Assembly: GCA_947630735.1 (NCBI GenBank)
Contig: CANRIR010000008.1
Coordinates: 1-64,000, forward strand
Direction: 5' to 3'
Source: an uncultured Marvinbryantia sp.
Lineage (GTDB): Bacteria; Bacillota; Clostridia; Lachnospirales; Lachnospiraceae
DNA: 64,000 nucleotides
Positions 63,238-64,000 of this stretch are shown piece after piece; the first letter of the stretch is position 1; every line of letters starts with the position of its first letter. The position numbers were made by a program, and so were the translations under genes. Below the pieces are notes generated by a model that did no database searches, had not been told where the DNA came from, and saw only the letters and a list, made by a program, of their open reading frames with translations.

Positions 63238-64000
63238 ATGGACTATATCGTATTTGATCTGGAATGGAACCAGTGCCCGGACGGCAAAGAGAACGAAAAA
63301 CACGACATCCCCTTTGAGATCCTGGAGATCGGGGCCATTAAACTGAACAGCGAAAAGCAGGAGATCGGCCGCTTCCATGAGTATATCCGGCCATCCGTCT
63401 ACCCGCGCCTGCACTTTCGGACCCGGGAGATCATTCACATCCAGCCGGAGCTTCTGCGCCATGCGGATCCTTTCCCCGCGGTCATAGAGCGTTTCCGGAA
63501 GTGGTGCGGCGAGGACGCACGGTACTGCACCTGGGGCGCCTTAGATCTTCTGGAGCTTCAGCGGAATATCCGCCACTATAAGCTCCCCAACTTTTTCCCC
63601 TTCCCGCTCAGGTTTTACGACATTCAGAAGATATTCAGCCTGACCTACGAGGACGGAAAGAGCCGCCGCGCGCTGGAATACGCCGTGGACATGCTGAACA
63701 TCCAAAAAGACATACCCTTTCACGAAGCGCTCTCAGACGCCTACTACACCGCGTCTGTGATCCGCCGGATCCCGGACGAAAAACTTCTCGCATTCTACTC
63801 CATCGACTACTTCCGGATTCCCCGAAAAGCAAGTGAAGAAATTTTCGAAGTCTTCCAGACTTACGCAAAATATGTGTCGCGGAAATTTCCCACCCGGCCC
63901 GCGTGCATGCGCGACCGCAATGTCACTTCCACCAAATGTTACCTCTGCGGGAACACGGCCGCAAAGCAGCTCCCCTGGTTTCCCACCGGCGGGAAAAACT
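63238..64000 (+). CDS. 3'-5' exonuclease (DEDD superfamily), truncated by the window end
   Basis: The open frame from ATG 63238 runs without a stop to base 64000 (254 codons). The N-terminus MDYIVFDLEWNQ carries the first DEDD motif (Asp7, Glu9). Later come ILEIGAIKL, TRTREIIHI-like spacing, CTWGALDLLEL (second Asp) and EALSDAYYTASVI (third Asp). This is the KapD/ERI-1-like exonuclease plan. A CYLCGN element near the window end suggests the start of a zinc ribbon. No Shine-Dalgarno site precedes the ATG; the promoter lies 10 nt upstream, so the message is probably leaderless. Confidence 0.9.
   Translation, partial: MDYIVFDLEWNQCPDGKENEKHDIPFEILEIGAIKLNSEKQEIGRFHEYIRPSVYPRLHFRTREIIHIQPELLRHADPFPAVIERFRKWCGEDARYCTWGALDLLELQRNIRHYKLPNFFPFPLRFYDIQKIFSLTYEDGKSRRALEYAVDMLNIQKDIPFHEALSDAYYTASVIRRIPDEKLLAFYSIDYFRIPRKASEEIFEVFQTYAKYVSRKFPTRPACMRDRNVTSTKCYLCGNTAAKQLPWFPTGGKN

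Overview
The window looks like chromosome from a gut-type Lachnospiraceae (Clostridia, Firmicutes). The signs are strong Shine-Dalgarno sites (AGGAGG), a type III glutamine synthetase, DUF6171/DUF6147/DUF4367-type proteins, a ChvE/GguAB-like pentose importer, choline-binding-type wall repeats and many paired sensors for plant sugars. GC is high for the group. I see no phage, insertion sequence, rRNA operon or CRISPR array. The species cannot be told from the sequence.

Layout. 1-1.4 kb: nagA. 1.5-12.4 kb: an arabinan/arabinoxylan utilisation block. It has a binding protein and two permeases followed by a GH51 arabinofuranosidase, a GH43 enzyme, a second GH51, and two paralogous ArsR-type regulators, each divergent from the genes it probably controls. 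12.5-16.9 kb: fba, a macro-domain protein, tRNA-Lys(CTT), an AI-2E/PerM-family membrane protein and trmB. 17-21 kb: a secreted NlpC/P60 wall hydrolase and glnN, separated by a gap with a cluster of DnaA boxes. 21-31 kb: housekeeping and hypothetical genes (lipid kinase, beta-CASP nuclease, murG, sigma factor, HIT protein, soluble histidine kinase, rhomboid protease, ferredoxin, MerR regulator). 31-44 kb: a pentose block with a ChvE-GguAB importer, xylulokinase, a FucI-family isomerase, DUF4867 and a XylR-type ROK repressor with a clear palindromic operator. These are followed by a degenerate receiver protein and a cytoplasmic LacI-like/GGDEF protein. 44-50.5 kb: a five-gene polyamine operon (arginine decarboxylase, speE, agmatinase, carboxyspermidine dehydrogenase and decarboxylase). 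50.5-54 kb: an aconitase-family hydratase and a CdaR-like regulator. 54-59.2 kb: an XylFII-LytS-YesN-like sugar-sensing system with a lipoprotein binding protein. 59.3-64 kb: a compound inverted-repeat element, two secreted wall/surface proteins, the UgpC/MsmK-type ATPase that probably powers the arabinoside importer, and a truncated 3'-5' exonuclease gene.

How it fits together: oligosaccharides released from plant arabinoxylan would be imported by the 3-7 kb transporter (energised by the 62 kb ATPase) and cut inside the cell by GH51/GH43 enzymes. Free pentoses would enter through the ChvE-GguAB system, pass through the isomerase and XylB, and be sensed by XylR and the XylFII/LytS/YesN pair.

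The most unusual property is not one gene. At least seven genes carry short tandem duplications that begin in their last codons and include the stop codon (units of 12, 26, 29, 33, 44 bp and degenerate ones). Several other proteins carry in-frame tandem repeats in linkers (30 or 36 bp units). This looks like a genome-wide habit of small tandem duplication at gene ends and loops. The trmB case, where six 33-bp units stay in frame behind a single TAG stop, is the most striking.
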